64,000 nt of DNA from Lethocerus indicus (taxonomy: Eukaryota; Arthropoda; Insecta; Hemiptera; Belostomatidae), in the NCBI GenBank assembly GCA_019843655.1, contig JACDQD010000104.1, positions 7,254,001 to 7,318,000 of the forward strand, given 5' to 3'. A program made the translations under genes and the position numbers. Shown piece by piece: positions 1-12,049 of this stretch (positions within the stretch are counted from its first letter, which is position 1; every line of letters starts with the position of its first letter). The notes below the pieces were generated by a model. The model did no database searches and was not told the DNA's origin. It saw only the letters and a list, made by a program, of their open reading frames with translations.

Positions 1-61
1 GGGTATTGCGGGTTTTGCATATTCGAGCGGCCTTCAGGCTGCCGATAACAATCGCACATTA
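1..61 (+). CDS. Possible partial coding exon cut by the window edge
   Basis: Bases 1-61 are open in one frame (one leading base, then 20 codons) and end at a strong donor-like site, TTA|gtatgtaaa. The donor phase is 0, which matches the phase-0 acceptor of the acyltransferase exon at 2890. This could therefore be the preceding exon of that gene, across an intron of about 2.8 kb. The exon is too short to judge coding character, and I do not recognise the peptide. The link is an inference from phase alone. Confidence 0.2.
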
Positions 62-887
62 GTATGTAAAAGTATACAACAAGCGTACAGGCGTATATAC
101 TCATATTTACTTCTTTATTGACTGATAAACTTCGAATAATATGTAGAAAATATAGCGAAAAATTAAATTTTGTATTATAACCCTAGTATGTTTAGTTTAA
201 TAATACGTACAATACGCGCATTTCATGCCGTGCAATTTTTAAAAATCAAGCAAACGAAAAAAATCATATTCATTGACTTTAAATTTACTTTCTATTCACG
301 TTTAAGCGATTCTTAATAACCCGTAATTAGTTGAATCATTGCTGTAATTCCGTCTATATTTCTGTTTGCGCAATAATTATGTTTGTATAGCTTTATTAAT
401 TTACTAAACAATGAACACATAAACAGACTAATAGTTCTAATAGGTTTTTCTTATCCCTGAAACGGGAACCTAATTCCAAATAATTTCAACTGAAATAATT
501 ATTCAGAATTTCCAGCTTTGAACAAATAAAATTTTGGTAACAATATAGTAGCGCATTTATGTTGTCGCCAATTTAAAATTTTCATCAATATTGACATTTT
601 ATAAAATTTCCTTAAATTGAAATTTTGTTATTGACACGAGACGAAACTGTAGCCACCAACGTACTACAACCAAACATTAATCTGAAGTGATTTCGAATTT
701 TAGGAACATTAAAATTTCTCTCCCAGTCCCACTGCGTTAAACGCTTATTGTTATTACTAAACTGTATTTCAAATTACGCTGTGAAACTATTTTTTAATGA
801 ATGGACGCAAATTATAGATGAAATACGTAACAAAAAACGCGTTCAAAAAAATTACTCCAGAGCATGTTTTATTTTTTTCCCGTTACG
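62..887. other. Gene-less stretch left of the small minus-strand gene
   Basis: AT-rich sequence with many stops in all frames. It holds no recognisable exon, RNA gene or intact mobile element. It may be intron of the plus-strand acyltransferase gene and the 3' flank of the candidate minus-strand gene ending at 888. Confidence 0.5.
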
Positions 888-1515
888 TCATCGCCGATAC
901 GGTTCGATATCGTACTCAATATTTAATTTAGCTTGTTTTTCAGTTAAATAATTGGCCGAATAATGTTTCAATACGGTGTTGCCCTCCGGAGGAATAAAGG
1001 TACCCTGGGCAGCGATTTGCAGAAGGGAATTTTGAAGTTGGGCCGTAGTTGGGCGGGACGCCAACGCGGTGCCGGGAGCGCCACCGTCGGCAACCCCCAC
1101 AGATCTATAATAAAACGCCGCTTACCGAAACTTTGTCTAGTTTCAAACTTACAAATTAACACTGTTTCGGCACTCATTAAGAATCAAAGAAATAAATTTA
1201 ATTTAAAAATTTATATTTATTTATTTATATACCCATAAATAGTATCGATGGCTCGAGCATCGAGTCATAACTTTGATAACCCAAAAATGTGTTTGGGTTG
1301 AATTCACTTACAAAAACAAACGTGGGGCAGTTCCTCGTTGCACTTTTTCAGTGTATACAATTCGGCATAGTAATAAAAACACAATTTAAAAATCGCTTTA
1401 AATTGGTAATGCATTAGGACAGATAGAAACCTTGTAGTGTTGTTGTTTGGTTTGAACGTTGTTTACTCAAATGAGTGGTTGCTCATACCGCGGCTCCCGG
1501 TCCACTGGTGCTCAT
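888..1515 (-). CDS. Candidate small three-exon gene, function unknown
   Basis: The last exon, 888-1104 on the minus strand, follows a good acceptor (ttttattatag) and ends in TGA. It encodes a protein-like stretch that includes TTAQLQNSLLQIAAQG and ends in EYDIEPYRR. Upstream, ATG at 1515 opens a nine-codon exon, 1489-1515 (MSTSGPGAA), with donor GCG|gtatgag. A 35-base exon at 1308-1342 restores phase between the two. The joined frame is 279 bases, or 92 residues plus stop. The last exon is the best-supported part; the first two are short and chosen to fit phase. No signal peptide, membrane segment or known domain is visible, and I do not recognise the family. If real, it is transcribed opposite to the acyltransferase gene and may lie inside its intron. 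Confidence 0.35.
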
Positions 1516-2643
1516 TTCGATAACGAGAATTGTATTCCGGGAAATTGACGTATATTGTATGTAATTAATGTCAATAATTGGCATTTGTAGGTTTTAAATT
1601 CGTGAAATAACATAAAAGCGCTATATTCGAACATTTGTATATCTATATTTATCTATCTGGACAGTTTTAATATAACTTCAACAAACTCCAAATTAGACCC
1701 ACAATTTCAACTAATTCTAGCCAATAAACGTGAGAAATATGTTGTAGCGATAAAGTTACCATAAAATATAATAACACAGGAAACGTAACGGTCGTCTAAA
1801 ATATCGAACCCTACTTTTCTACAAATTGACATTTTTTTCAATTTAAACGGGCGCTAAAGATTCCTGAACTAATGTTAAAGTGTACACAAATTTACAGCGG
1901 AAAAAATGTAATGTATTTAAAGGGCTTTGAGCATTCAACTAAAAGATCATTTTACCCAAACGTTACACTACACTAACGTACTCTTATTCTTTCTACTAGT
2001 TTCATTGAATCATTTCCTTATTCGGCTACAATGTCCCACATCCTGCTGGTATTTTAGAATAGAGTTTAAGGGGCTCCGGATGCAGAATATTGTCCGCACA
2101 GACAGTTTACACCGTACGGAATACCCGTTATATACTCCTTTTTCATTCTGCTCCCAAACCGAGGAGTGTTCCTGAACAGTGCGAGACCGATCGATAATGG
2201 AACTACAATTGCAATTATTAATTTGACATTTACAGCCGGATGATAATCCCGGTGTTGAAATCAAATGTCCCGTGAATAATTGTTGAACCCGTTTCCAAAA
2301 CAATTTCTAGCCCGGCCAAACTTCCCGGCCTTTCAACGGGCCCGAGGAGTTTCCGGAGCGGTGCCGGCTAATTAATTCACGAGCGATAGCTAACTTGAGC
2401 CAGATGAAACAAATATTCCAGTTCTTTGAAGTACTTTTCAGTATGAAAAATAAAAAAAAAGATAGACATCTTGAGGAACGAACCCACTGACATAATCTTA
2501 ATTGTTAACAATTGTTATTTGAAACTGATAGAAGGCGATTCAAACTATATTTTGAAAAAGGGCAGTTGTCAATCGAGAGAATTTATGGCCGGTTCCTTTT
2601 CCGGATAATTTCAAAACCTTCCCACTTTCGGAAGTCCAATAAC

Positions 2644-2682
<39 letters not shown>

Positions 2683-2889
2683 AAATTTTCTAATTTCAAT
2701 TGAGCGGTAGTAACGGTCAGGAGGCAGTGATGGTCGCGTCTGCCGCTTCGGGCCGAAGGCGCTGTCGTCAATCTCCGATGCTTCCAAAGATTTGCATCAA
2801 AACTATTAATTAAAACCCAATTTTTTTCAAAATCAAGGGTTTCCTGTAGTAATAACTTATTGAAAAATGACAACTGTTTTTGTTTTTAG
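1516..2889. other. Intron or upstream region of the acyltransferase gene
   Basis: No convincing exon lies here on either strand. The acyltransferase needs about 60-70 more N-terminal residues than its two visible exons supply, and I did not find them between 1516 and 2889. The stretch holds an AT microsatellite at 2646-2680. It ends in the acceptor tttttag at 2883-2889. Confidence 0.45.
2646..2680. repeat. (TA)n microsatellite
   Basis: 35 bases of uninterrupted alternating T and A. Confidence 0.95.
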
Positions 2890-4127
2890 CCGAACGGGCT
2901 GTTGTACGAGAGCTTCAGCGTGTTCTGCCCCAGGGAACAGTTGGACTGTTTGGAGCTGATCGAGACCGAAGACATCCTCATCGACTGGACTAGGCCGATA
3001 TTCCTCAACTTCACTCACGCCGACATCATGAACCGCATCGAGAACTTCTACAAGGACAAAGGAACTATAGAGAAGATTTGCGGCGACGTCTACGTCTGCG
3101 ACGAACTGACCAACAACATCAAAGTAGACGAGTGAGTGAGCCAAGATCAATTTAACGGAGCTAACGCTTACTCCTGAAAGATACTTAATCGTTATTTCTA
3201 TATACGATGTAACTTTTATTTCTACTCGTGATCTCGTGTCTCCGCTCGCTGGTTTAGTCTTTTTCTAAACCGTTTTCAACAGCTCGCCATCTTCAGTCAT
3301 TAGGTCAGTGAGTCCGCTTGGGCCCGGATTGGTTGCCAGTGGGTATCCCGTCTGCACTTCATCTGTACTGCCCGTATGAAGATGGCGGGCAGCCGAAACC
3401 GGTCTAGCAAAAGCCCAATGCGGCGAGAGGAGACCGAAGATCGAAAAAACCACTGTATTCCAAGCCCTAGCAAACCACTGTTCCGCATACATTGGGAGAA
3501 ACGAAGACGGTGGGAGGAACCTCGAAAAGGGAAAACTTCATTCAATCATTCGGAGATAGTGGATTGTTTGGAAAAAACCCCTGCGGGTTGTCCGAGTGCA
3601 TCCGTAATAACGTTTCGCGTCCATGAAGCGTTCCGAATCCAACTGGTGTCACTAGAACTCTTATCGAGAGGACAGAATATTGAGAAAAGTACGGTAATTA
3701 AATGTTCGTTAAATTTTGTCGCAGACTGGACTGCGAGGGGTGCGAAGTGCAGGAGCTGCGCAAGGAACACGCGCAGGCGATTCACGACCTGTACCCGGCC
3801 AACGACATGGAAGCGGTGGAGGTGTTCGAGAGGCTGATCGAAGCGCTGCCGGCCTACGGGGTGTTCTCCTCGGGGGAGCTGGCCGCCTGGATGGTCCAGT
3901 CCTACTACGGGGCCATGTTCAGCATGCAGACGAAGCCGGAGTTCAGGCGCAAGGGATTCGGCATCAGGCTGGCGCACTGCCTCACAAGGGTGGTCAAAGC
4001 CAGGGGGTACATACCCTTCGTCGTCATCCGGCCCGAGAACGACGCCTCTCAGTCCCTATACCACAAGCTCGGCTTCAAAAAGAACTACCAGACCGTCAGG
4101 GCCATCCTCCGCCCCAACCCCGTCTAA
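2890..4127 (+). CDS. GNAT-family N-acyltransferase (FR47/GLYAT-like), 3' part
   Basis: Two exons, 2890-3131 and 3725-4127, join in phase (GA|A) and give the last 214 residues before TAA at 4125-4127. The first exon carries the N-terminal half of the FR47-type fold. The second holds the GNAT core, with the acetyl-CoA pyrophosphate-binding R-x-x-G-x-G signature RRKGFG at about residues 155-160 of the visible part. It is followed by IPFVVIRPENDAS and the LGF-containing beta strand typical of the family. Such proteins transfer an acyl or acetyl group from CoA to small molecules or amino groups; the substrate cannot be inferred. The usual insect paralogues are about 280 residues long, so an N-terminal exon is missing here. 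The 3' exon is much richer in GC and CpG than the minus-strand genes. A repeat remnant (3256-3416) sits in the intron. Confidence 0.88.
3256..3416. repeat. Inverted-repeat element remnant with hammerhead-like cores
   Basis: The minus strand of 3256-3300 and the plus strand of 3375-3416 are imperfect copies of one motif, separated by about 75 bases. The shared form is a CTGAAGA-like start, a short GC-rich stem, GAAA, then CGGT(T/C). This layout (CTGANGA, stem II, GAAA, short stem III, GTH) is that of the hammerhead ribozyme core found in Penelope-like and some other insect retroelements. The left arm keeps CTGAAGA. The right arm has ATGAAGA, which would impair catalysis. The element sits in the intron of the acyltransferase gene. 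Confidence 0.5.
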
Positions 4128-4491
4128 GCCGCGTCCCCGCCACCCCTCGCCAACCCCCTCTACCACCCCCACCGCTCCGCCTACATCACTCGCCTCCGCT
4201 CTCGGACCGAATTACCACCCACACTACCGCCACTGCCTCCTATATCGTTTCGCGGTAATAACGCCGACGGACGAGAAAAGTAACGGATTTATTAGACCAC
4301 GAAATGCGCGCCCCTGACTCGAAACGAACGCCCGCCACACGATACCCACAGTCGGGTGTCTCGTTCTATCTGTGGACTCGATCCGTCGACGCTTCCGCGG
4401 TAGTGAAATTGACGACCCGTAGTGCCATAATTTCACGCCCGATGTATTTTATCCGCAACGAAACCGACCCTCGGAGATGGGTTAGCTTCGA

Positions 4492-4497
4492 AATAAA
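4492..4497 (+). promoter_or_regulatory. Possible poly(A) signal of the acyltransferase gene
   Basis: AATAAA about 365 bases after the stop at 4127. A second AATAAA at 4830-4835 is an alternative. Neither is proven. Confidence 0.35.
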
Positions 4498-6302
4498 TAA
4501 GAAATATCGCGACACGCGCCTAGACGAAAGGTGGTTGGGTCCGCTCCGAAATCGGGTGGCGCTCTGAACCCGGTCGGTGCGAAACCGGATCCGAAATAAG
4601 CCCGTTTGAAAATAGCGCGGGACGCTTTTTATTTATTTCCTCGAAGTACGTCCGACGTTCGTTCGTTGGCCTAGTTTCGGTACGAATCTAATTCCCCCTT
4701 CGATCGGGAATTATAATATTCGTGTCCGCCCCCCGCCACCACGACGACGCCGCTCTCGTGTTTCCCACCGATTCGCCCGAAAAAGTCCCGGCCGGGTTTT
4801 TTCAACGCTCCTACTTTTTACTGCCCTGAAATAAAACTTTTATAAACCTCACGTACTTTTCGATTTTAGGTAACGCTGACATTTTTAGGAAGAAAAGTAA
4901 ATCCGGAAACTCGGTTGAAATTAACGAAAAAACATTTCACGCGACCGTTAGATAAGTAGTCTAATTGTTCTGATAATATTATATTGAAATTGCCAATAAT
5001 TTGAGGACTTCCGAATTCGGCTCGTATATATGGCCTTCATTGGGGTCAAAACGAAATTGAAAACTAATCCCATTGTATTCCACAAAATTGTTCGAATTTC
5101 TTTTGAAATTGATATCGATTTTTGGTTCAGTCGAGGATATATATTTTCGGCGATACTCGGTAAGACTTACCTCCGTCCCGAACAGGAAATTCGATAAATT
5201 AGACCCCGTTAAAAAATATTATTCGGCGGCCGTTCGAACGCTTTTCGGCCGTATCACAATTTCGTTTATTGCAACTCTTAACTACCACTTGTAGACAAAG
5301 ACTGTACTTTATATCGATACTTCGAAATGAGTGTGAGACATAACGATACATATGTAAGAGATATGAACGTTCAATTAGCGTTATTGAGCCATTCAAAACT
5401 GTTGTAATGACCGCGAGCTTTAGGGGAGGTTTCAAAACACAAGTGCTTCGATGTATCGATACCTCTAACACCGACTCGTTTACTGTAACCTCAAAACTCC
5501 GTTAGGGACCTAAAGGTAGATTCATATTATTCAGTCATGAAACGTATCGGGCGAATACTTCACGGTGTTCTTTTAATGTTACTATTAGTCATTACAGTAT
5601 AGTTTGTCTCGAGCATGAAGGAAGTTAAGAAATAATGAGTTCCAAGTGTCGAAATGGTTTGACCTTGATACATTGGTCCTGTTAATATGAATCTACCCTA
5701 GCTTATCAAGATCCTATCGTAAATACATAAAGAAAGTTTAAAGCCTAATTCAAATCTCAATTAATCGCAACATTTTATACTGTCCACTAATATTCAAATC
5801 GGCGTAATATAATAAAATTGACTTACAGTTTCGGCTACTCCGGACGTGAGTTCACCCGGGCGACTACTATTTTGGAATCACGTGACAAGAAAAACAGTCC
5901 CGGCATACAACGAACAATGTTAATATTTAACGTTATTAAAAATAATAAAGAACTAAACTACTTTAGCTTAAATTTTTAAATTAAAATGGCATTTAAATAG
6001 ACTTCAACATCCCGACCTGACTCACCATCCCACTTTCTACGGGTCGAAATTTCCCTACTGTTTTCCCGAAAAATTCCCTACTTTCTGCCGAGAGCCGAGG
6101 CGACACATTGTCGTCGTTGATCAATTTAGGTCCCTAAGAAGCGAATACGATCCCGCGTTCGAAAACATAAAGGAAATTTATGATAAATGAAAGAAAAAAA
6201 ATCGTAGTCGTTTTTTCATTTATATTTTCGTTTTTCCGTTCATTATTTTTTCATCGTTTGTTGCGCGGGGAAAACGACGAGACGACATCTTTTCGACGAA
6301 AC

Positions 6303-6360
6303 GAGAGAAAGAGATAAAGCAAAGCTAAAGAGAGAGTGAAAGAGAGAGAGAAAGAGAGAC
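6303..6360. repeat. Purine-rich (GA)n-type low-complexity tract
   Basis: Runs of GAGAGA and GAAAGA across nearly 60 bases, with few pyrimidines. The opposite strand produces a spurious hydrophobic open frame. Confidence 0.8.
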
Positions 6361-9300
6361 ACACATTAAGAAACTTTAGAAGAAGCGTGCGTTTCCGGTT
6401 AGCTCCAGTCAGTTGCCCGTCGACGTTTGAAGACAATCTGTGATAAAAAAATTAAAATATTAAAAAATATTAAAAAAAAATATATTTAAAAAAAGTTTGA
6501 CCTTTGGAGTGGTAGCGGATAATCGAATTTAAAACCCGATTGGACTTTTTATATAAGCTTTTAATAATTGACAAGGAAAAATACAAAAAAATAAATATTA
6601 CCCAATAGGTTATTTAAAATAGAATAGGTGCTGGGAGGCAGGCAGACATGTTTTGCATATATAGAATTCACTGGCGTTTCAATTTATTTTGGCTTTTTCA
6701 TGAGCAGGCTTGGCATCCTTGGGATAATCTTCAAAAGTTTTTTAAAATATATACTGTAATCTTGTTCATGGTTATTTGTCCATGTAATCAACAAGTTATG
6801 CTCCCATTTTAAGAGGATTTGTTCTAATCAAAAGATCAATATTGAAAAGCAGTAATAATTTATTTCCCTAGAATGAATTGTCTCTGCAATTACTACAGTT
6901 AAAAATTCCACTAATTTGTATCTCCTTGTTCTAATTTCTGTAAATTCAAAACTGTTCTAATAATAAAATTCACTTTTTGAATTCAAACTTATCTTTGTTG
7001 ATATAAAACTGCTTTGGTCTGGTGGAACAGAGGATGTTGCCAGGCGCTCAGAACACCAGTAGAGTTTTGTTGGGCACACAATCATGGAGGAATGTTTTGA
7101 TTTGCCTAGTATGTTTATCCGATGGCTGGCTCTTGGCACTGGGGCGGTTCTCTGCTCCTTTCCTCACTTCCCAACATCCTCCCAATAAATCTTTCCCTAT
7201 CCTAAAAACAAGAAAGAAAGAAACTCGGAAAACAAATTTGAAGGAGCGCACCGTCCTTAGGCTTCTTATGTAAATAATAATTTTTAAAAAAATACTATAT
7301 TAGTGACGACTGATTTTATTCGTAGTTTTGTATTGAATGTTGTTTAAAAAGAAAAAAGTGATAAAAAAATGCTTAATGACATAAGAACAATTATTTGTCG
7401 TAGCTTTAATATAATTAAATAAAAAAATTATAAAAAAAATTATCCTTTGAGACATTTTACAACCACTCAAAAGGTCAAATGAATATGTATATAGACATAA
7501 TAATGAAAAAATTATATGAAAAAACAAAAAAAAATATATGGGTGAAATGATTAAACTGACAGAGCTAACCGACCATAATTTGTATTATAACTAACTAATT
7601 GAACAATTCTATGAAATTTTTTTCCTTACCCCAAAATCAAATCCTTCAGATGAGTTTCTAGATTTATTGTTTGGAAATGTTATATCGAACCGGTAGCCAT
7701 CAGTGATCTTTTTATTGGCAAAAGTCTTTCAAATTCAGTTTTTAAATAAAAGGTTGATTAAGAGTAAACAGTTAGTTAGTTTTAATGGGTGATTGTATTG
7801 GAGTTACCAGAATTATTCTAAGACCCGAAACTGTTTATTTTCTTAAGGAAAAAAATTTATAAAATAGTGTATTCTATTCATTCCATTAATTTTTTAATGT
7901 TGTTGCCATAAAATTAATTGGTGTCGATAAAATGTTATTTTTTGATGTTATTCGTACCCCATACTTACCAGCTTCGTACGTAATGGAGACTAAAAATATA
8001 GGTTCATTTATTTTCAGATTGTGTTTTACGGAGGCTGTGTACAGAAAAAAGATTAAAAAAATTGGAAAAATCTTTTTAAAAAGATCATTAAAAAATTGTA
8101 ACCTTCTCCTTATGCTCGATTTCTTTTTTCTATTTCTCTGGCCTCTGTTTTTAACTTCTGTGCATACCAAATTCTGCTTGACATATTCGCAATTAAAGAA
8201 TTGTTTCATATTTAAAACAATGAAAAAGCAAAAAAAAGTATTTCGCTATTCTGAAAATTAAACGCGTGTGACCACACAAATATTTGCCAGAGTCCTATTG
8301 CGAACGAAATGTTAGTTTGAAATTTTATGGCAGCAGCAAAAAATAAGCGCTACCAATTGTTGTAAACAGCTAATTATTATATATATATAGATGAATGTAT
8401 TTGTTGAAAATTTATAAAAATTTATTTTGTTCAGTTTCCTCTTATACTTTAAATTCACTTTCAATGTTTTAATTTCAAAAAAGATTGTTTCTGTTTCATC
8501 GTTGAAACATTTTTTTATACAGATATATGTTCAAATAATTTATCTATCTCACATTTTGGCATTCACAATGTCACATTTTATGCATACAGTTTAGAATATC
8601 TAGATTAAAAAATGCTCTTAACTTCCTCTCATACACATTAATTATAAATATATAATAAAGAAAAACACTTAAAAAACAATATATTTGTAACTTACTACTA
8701 TTATTATTAAATAGGAGTTTAAATAACCTATATTACTAATGTAATATTTTTTTTAGCTACTAGGTTTTAGCATTTAATAATGAAAGAAGCGCGTTGCTAC
8801 ACAAACCTTTTAAGAGGAGCTTTCAACTAAATGTTTCCTTAATTAGAAATAAAAATTCTATCACAAACATGTTGTTATTTTTTTTCAACAATAATGATCT
8901 ATCTCAAAGGTTATTTTGTTTTTTCATTTAAATTATGTTTTTACATATATAAACAATTCATAAAACAGTGAAATGATCAATTGACATATCGTGTAAATTA
9001 AGGAACCCAAAACAAATTTAAAATAAAAATTTGTTAGTTCTAAATTGCTCAAGGCGATGATAAATTGCTGTAAAAAAACTTTTTAAAAGAAGCTCCTCTC
9101 TAAAAGGGAAAATGTTGTATCTAGATTTTAGTTGTTATCGGCAAATTCATTTCAAAATGTAATGTAATCTGAAGGAGAAGAAATGAAACATGCCTACAAT
9201 GGAGACTGACAATTGTTCTGAAATGTCCTTTGTTTAATCAGAAGCAGGAAGTTAGACCAGGTTCGATAATTGGAAATGAAGAATTTATATTTTTTTAGGT

Positions 9301-11775
9301 TGTTTTTCTGTAATGATTTAGGGCTGTCCAGACAGGACTATCTTAAGAGAGGCCATGGACTTTGGTTCATTTTATGGAAAATTTACTAACAAAAAATATT
9401 TTAAATTCAGAACTTAAAATTAACATTGAACATTATTCTACCTACTGTTCACTTTTCATAATTTATTTATTTGTAGACATGAGATTATCAATTTATCAAC
9501 AAATATCTGGCCCGTAAACAAATCATCCCCCAACTGTTCCAATAGCTTAGGTGTAGTCAGAGATGTCAGAAAATGTCTACAATCTCCATTACATAAGATA
9601 AATTTCACAAGCCAGTTAAATTTAATACTGTTAACAAATCTGTTGCAATTAACCTCAGTCTCTGTTTTATTATATTGTATCTAAAATTGATGTTACAATT
9701 GAAGATTAATGTTTATGTCTCTATGCCAAAGTCCTTGCGACCTTGCTTAAGAGCAAAGCTGAACAATATACATTCCCTTCCTTATAGTAGTGACAATTTC
9801 TTGAACAGTTTCAAAAAAATAAATTTAATCTGATCAAGGAGAGAAAGTGGTTATAAAACATCAGTTTGAACCCTCTAGATATAAAAAAAACAGAATTTTG
9901 ATTTTATTTTTGGACTTACTATTCAATTAGAAATCAACATCAGGCATTTGAATTATAAAAATTGAAACTCGCTTGGAAGTTTAAAATTCGTAATCACTAT
10001 AAAACATTTTCTAAAGAAAAATGTTACACTAAAATGATCGTCCGTTCAAGTCTGTACATCGCAAAAGTAAGGGGGAAAAGTGATTTATCTGATTTTCTTC
10101 TCCTAAAGCGTATTTTGAAATATAACTTAGGCACAACGCTGTTTTTTCAACCTGTAACATATTTTTATATATCACTTATATTATTAAAAAATGGAGAAAA
10201 AATGTTTAAATTTAAAAAATAAAATAGTAGCTAACGTTCTGTTCTGAATTTTTAATTCCGCCTGTGAAAAATCACATATCTAAGAAATAAGGTATGGATA
10301 GTTCTCACTTGTCGAGGTGTGGACAATGCAATGGCTTCATTGGAAATGTCTCTTGTAGAGAAGGAATAAATACCTTGGTTAGATAAAATAAGCTTTCTTT
10401 TTTTCTCAATCTAATCCTGGTTGCCTAATTTTTTAATATCAGTCTGGCAATCTCCCTCTCTTCACTGTACAATACATGCACCTCAGTAAGATGAAGCACT
10501 ACTGGATGGTAGGTACTTATTTGTCAAGTCTGCATCAGGCCTCCACTTTTACAGGTAATTGATTAAATTAGTTCTTCTAAAGTAATTTGTTTACACTATG
10601 TATTAAGGAGCTAGAACAATCTAAATTCACTAAGCTCCAACTAACCCAGTAAACTTATTTATTGTATAAAAAATATAAAAATTAAAAAGAAAAAACCACA
10701 AAATAAAATAAAATTCTATAATTTTGTTCTATTGCACAATATTCTAATATTATTATAAGGTTATAATACCCTTTATATTACATTGATTATAATACATATG
10801 CTTACATTGATTACATAATAGTCCAAAATTTGTACTTATAGCTCTACAATAACATTGCACAAATGTAATGTGCAGACATTTTGTATATCCTGATAACTCC
10901 AGACAAAAGACCGATAATAGATTTTTTCCTCTCTATTTGATACTTAAACAAAGACATGGTAATTTATCTTCATTAGCACCAATATTTAGAGACCAAAATA
11001 TGCTGTTTAATAACCCAATCATATAATTCATTAAATATATTAACAGGAAACATTTAATGTATTAAATAAGATACAAGTTCCTTAAGAGAAAGAGACACCT
11101 ACTTTATTAAGTTTAATACACAAAAACTATTGTGTATAAAACAACTGCTATGTTATTTAAAACTGTAAATGGCTTTCCAAGAACAACACATAATGCAAAC
11201 ATATATCTGAACTTCATAAAATCAAACATAAATAAATAAATTTATTGTATAATTACAAATGTATTTTTGTACTTGAATTAAATGAGGGAATCAAACTGCT
11301 GACCAAATAGCCAAGACTTTCAAAACAATTATTTTAATTGCTTATTATACAAATCAAAAAATGAATACAATCACAGCCAACAAACATGAAACAATTTCGA
11401 GTTTCTGCCTTTATGTTCTAAGATTATTTTAACAATACATATTAGTCCAGAGGCATACCTAAAGTAGATGGGTATCCTTTCCAAGGGACTAGGTGCCTTC
11501 AATCACCATTCATGGGGCCACCCACATAATATTTTCAAAATGACTGTCTACTGATAAATAAACTATTTTTTAAAGGTAACTTTCACTGAACAGATTAATT
11601 AAAGTTAATAATTTTCAGATACTTAGATTTCAGATAGAATAGATTTCAGTAACTTTAATTGTATGCTTCCGCAGCAATCTGAAATTAAAAATTAAAACAA
11701 TTAATTTCACAATAAAAAAATAAACCCCTGTGCAGAATAATATACACTCTTGTCATTATAGGGATAAAAGAAAGA

Positions 11776-11781
11776 TTTATT
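11776..11781 (-). promoter_or_regulatory. Possible poly(A) signal of the TOPAZ1-like gene
   Basis: AATAAA on the minus strand (TTTATT on the plus), about 270 bases beyond the stop at 12050. It is the nearest clear hexamer I noticed in a very AT-rich region, so specificity is low. Confidence 0.3.
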
Positions 11782-11946
11782 AAATAAAAATGCATTATAA
11801 AATAAGTTAAAACAATTACATTTTATTTTCTACCCCAAAATAAATTTGCTTTAAAGGTACCCCAAGTTGAAACTGCATAAATATTTTGACTCTTAAGTAA
11901 CTAGTATTTTAAATTATACAAATATTGACTTCTATTGGACATCTAT

Positions 11947-11970
11947 CTGTGTGGGTTTCAATCCACACAG
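11947..11970. repeat. Perfect 8-bp hairpin
   Basis: CTGTGTGG and CCACACAG flank an eight-base loop. The loop side reads GGTTTCAATCC, which resembles a tRNA B box (GGTTCRANTCC), so this may be a fragment of a tRNA-derived SINE. Confidence 0.4.
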
Positions 11971-12049
11971 CCAATGGTGTGTCAACTGTTTGAAAAGTAT
12001 ACCACCTTGGCCCTTAAATGAGCTCACGTTAAATGCTATGCCTATTCTA

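Larger units (their letters stand above)
4128..6450. other. CpG-rich noncoding stretch downstream of the acyltransferase
   Basis: No gene is supportable. The first 700 bases are GC-rich and CpG-rich and are probably 3' UTR and flank of the acyltransferase. Possible poly(A) signals AATAAA lie at 4492-4497 and 4830-4835. Open frames here are short and lack protein-like composition. A purine-rich tract lies at 6303-6360. Confidence 0.5.
6451..12049. other. AT-rich gene-less stretch
   Basis: No exon with both splice sites and coding character was found on either strand. The longest open frames (around 7,886-8,261 on both strands) are rich in K, F, I, N and L, as expected of AT-rich noncoding DNA. 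The part at 7,020-7,260 is richer in GC than its surroundings but holds no convincing gene. A perfect hairpin (11,947-11,970) and a possible SINE-like fragment (about 11,235-11,330) lie near the right end. The last few hundred bases probably hold the 3' UTR of the TOPAZ1-like gene. Confidence 0.5.

Noticed and set aside
2010..2303. 97-codon minus-strand frame with several cysteines
   Set aside because: No acceptor/donor pair, no recognisable domain, and it does not join in phase with the candidate small gene.
3376..3837. 153-codon plus-strand frame crossing the acyltransferase intron
   Set aside because: It runs through the repeat remnant and shifts frame relative to the real exon at 3725; a chance open frame.
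3716..4258. 180-codon plus-strand frame over the acyltransferase last exon
   Set aside because: Alternative frame of a GC-rich exon, full of R, G and P; the GNAT motif is in the other frame.
7022..7273. 83-codon plus-strand frame and an opposing 67-codon frame
   Set aside because: GC-richer than the surroundings but without protein-like composition or splice support; may be a repeat or noncoding transcript.
7886..8261. Two overlapping open frames of about 108 codons on opposite strands
   Set aside because: Both are dominated by K, F, I, N and L as expected from AT-rich noncoding DNA, with no splice signals or known motif.
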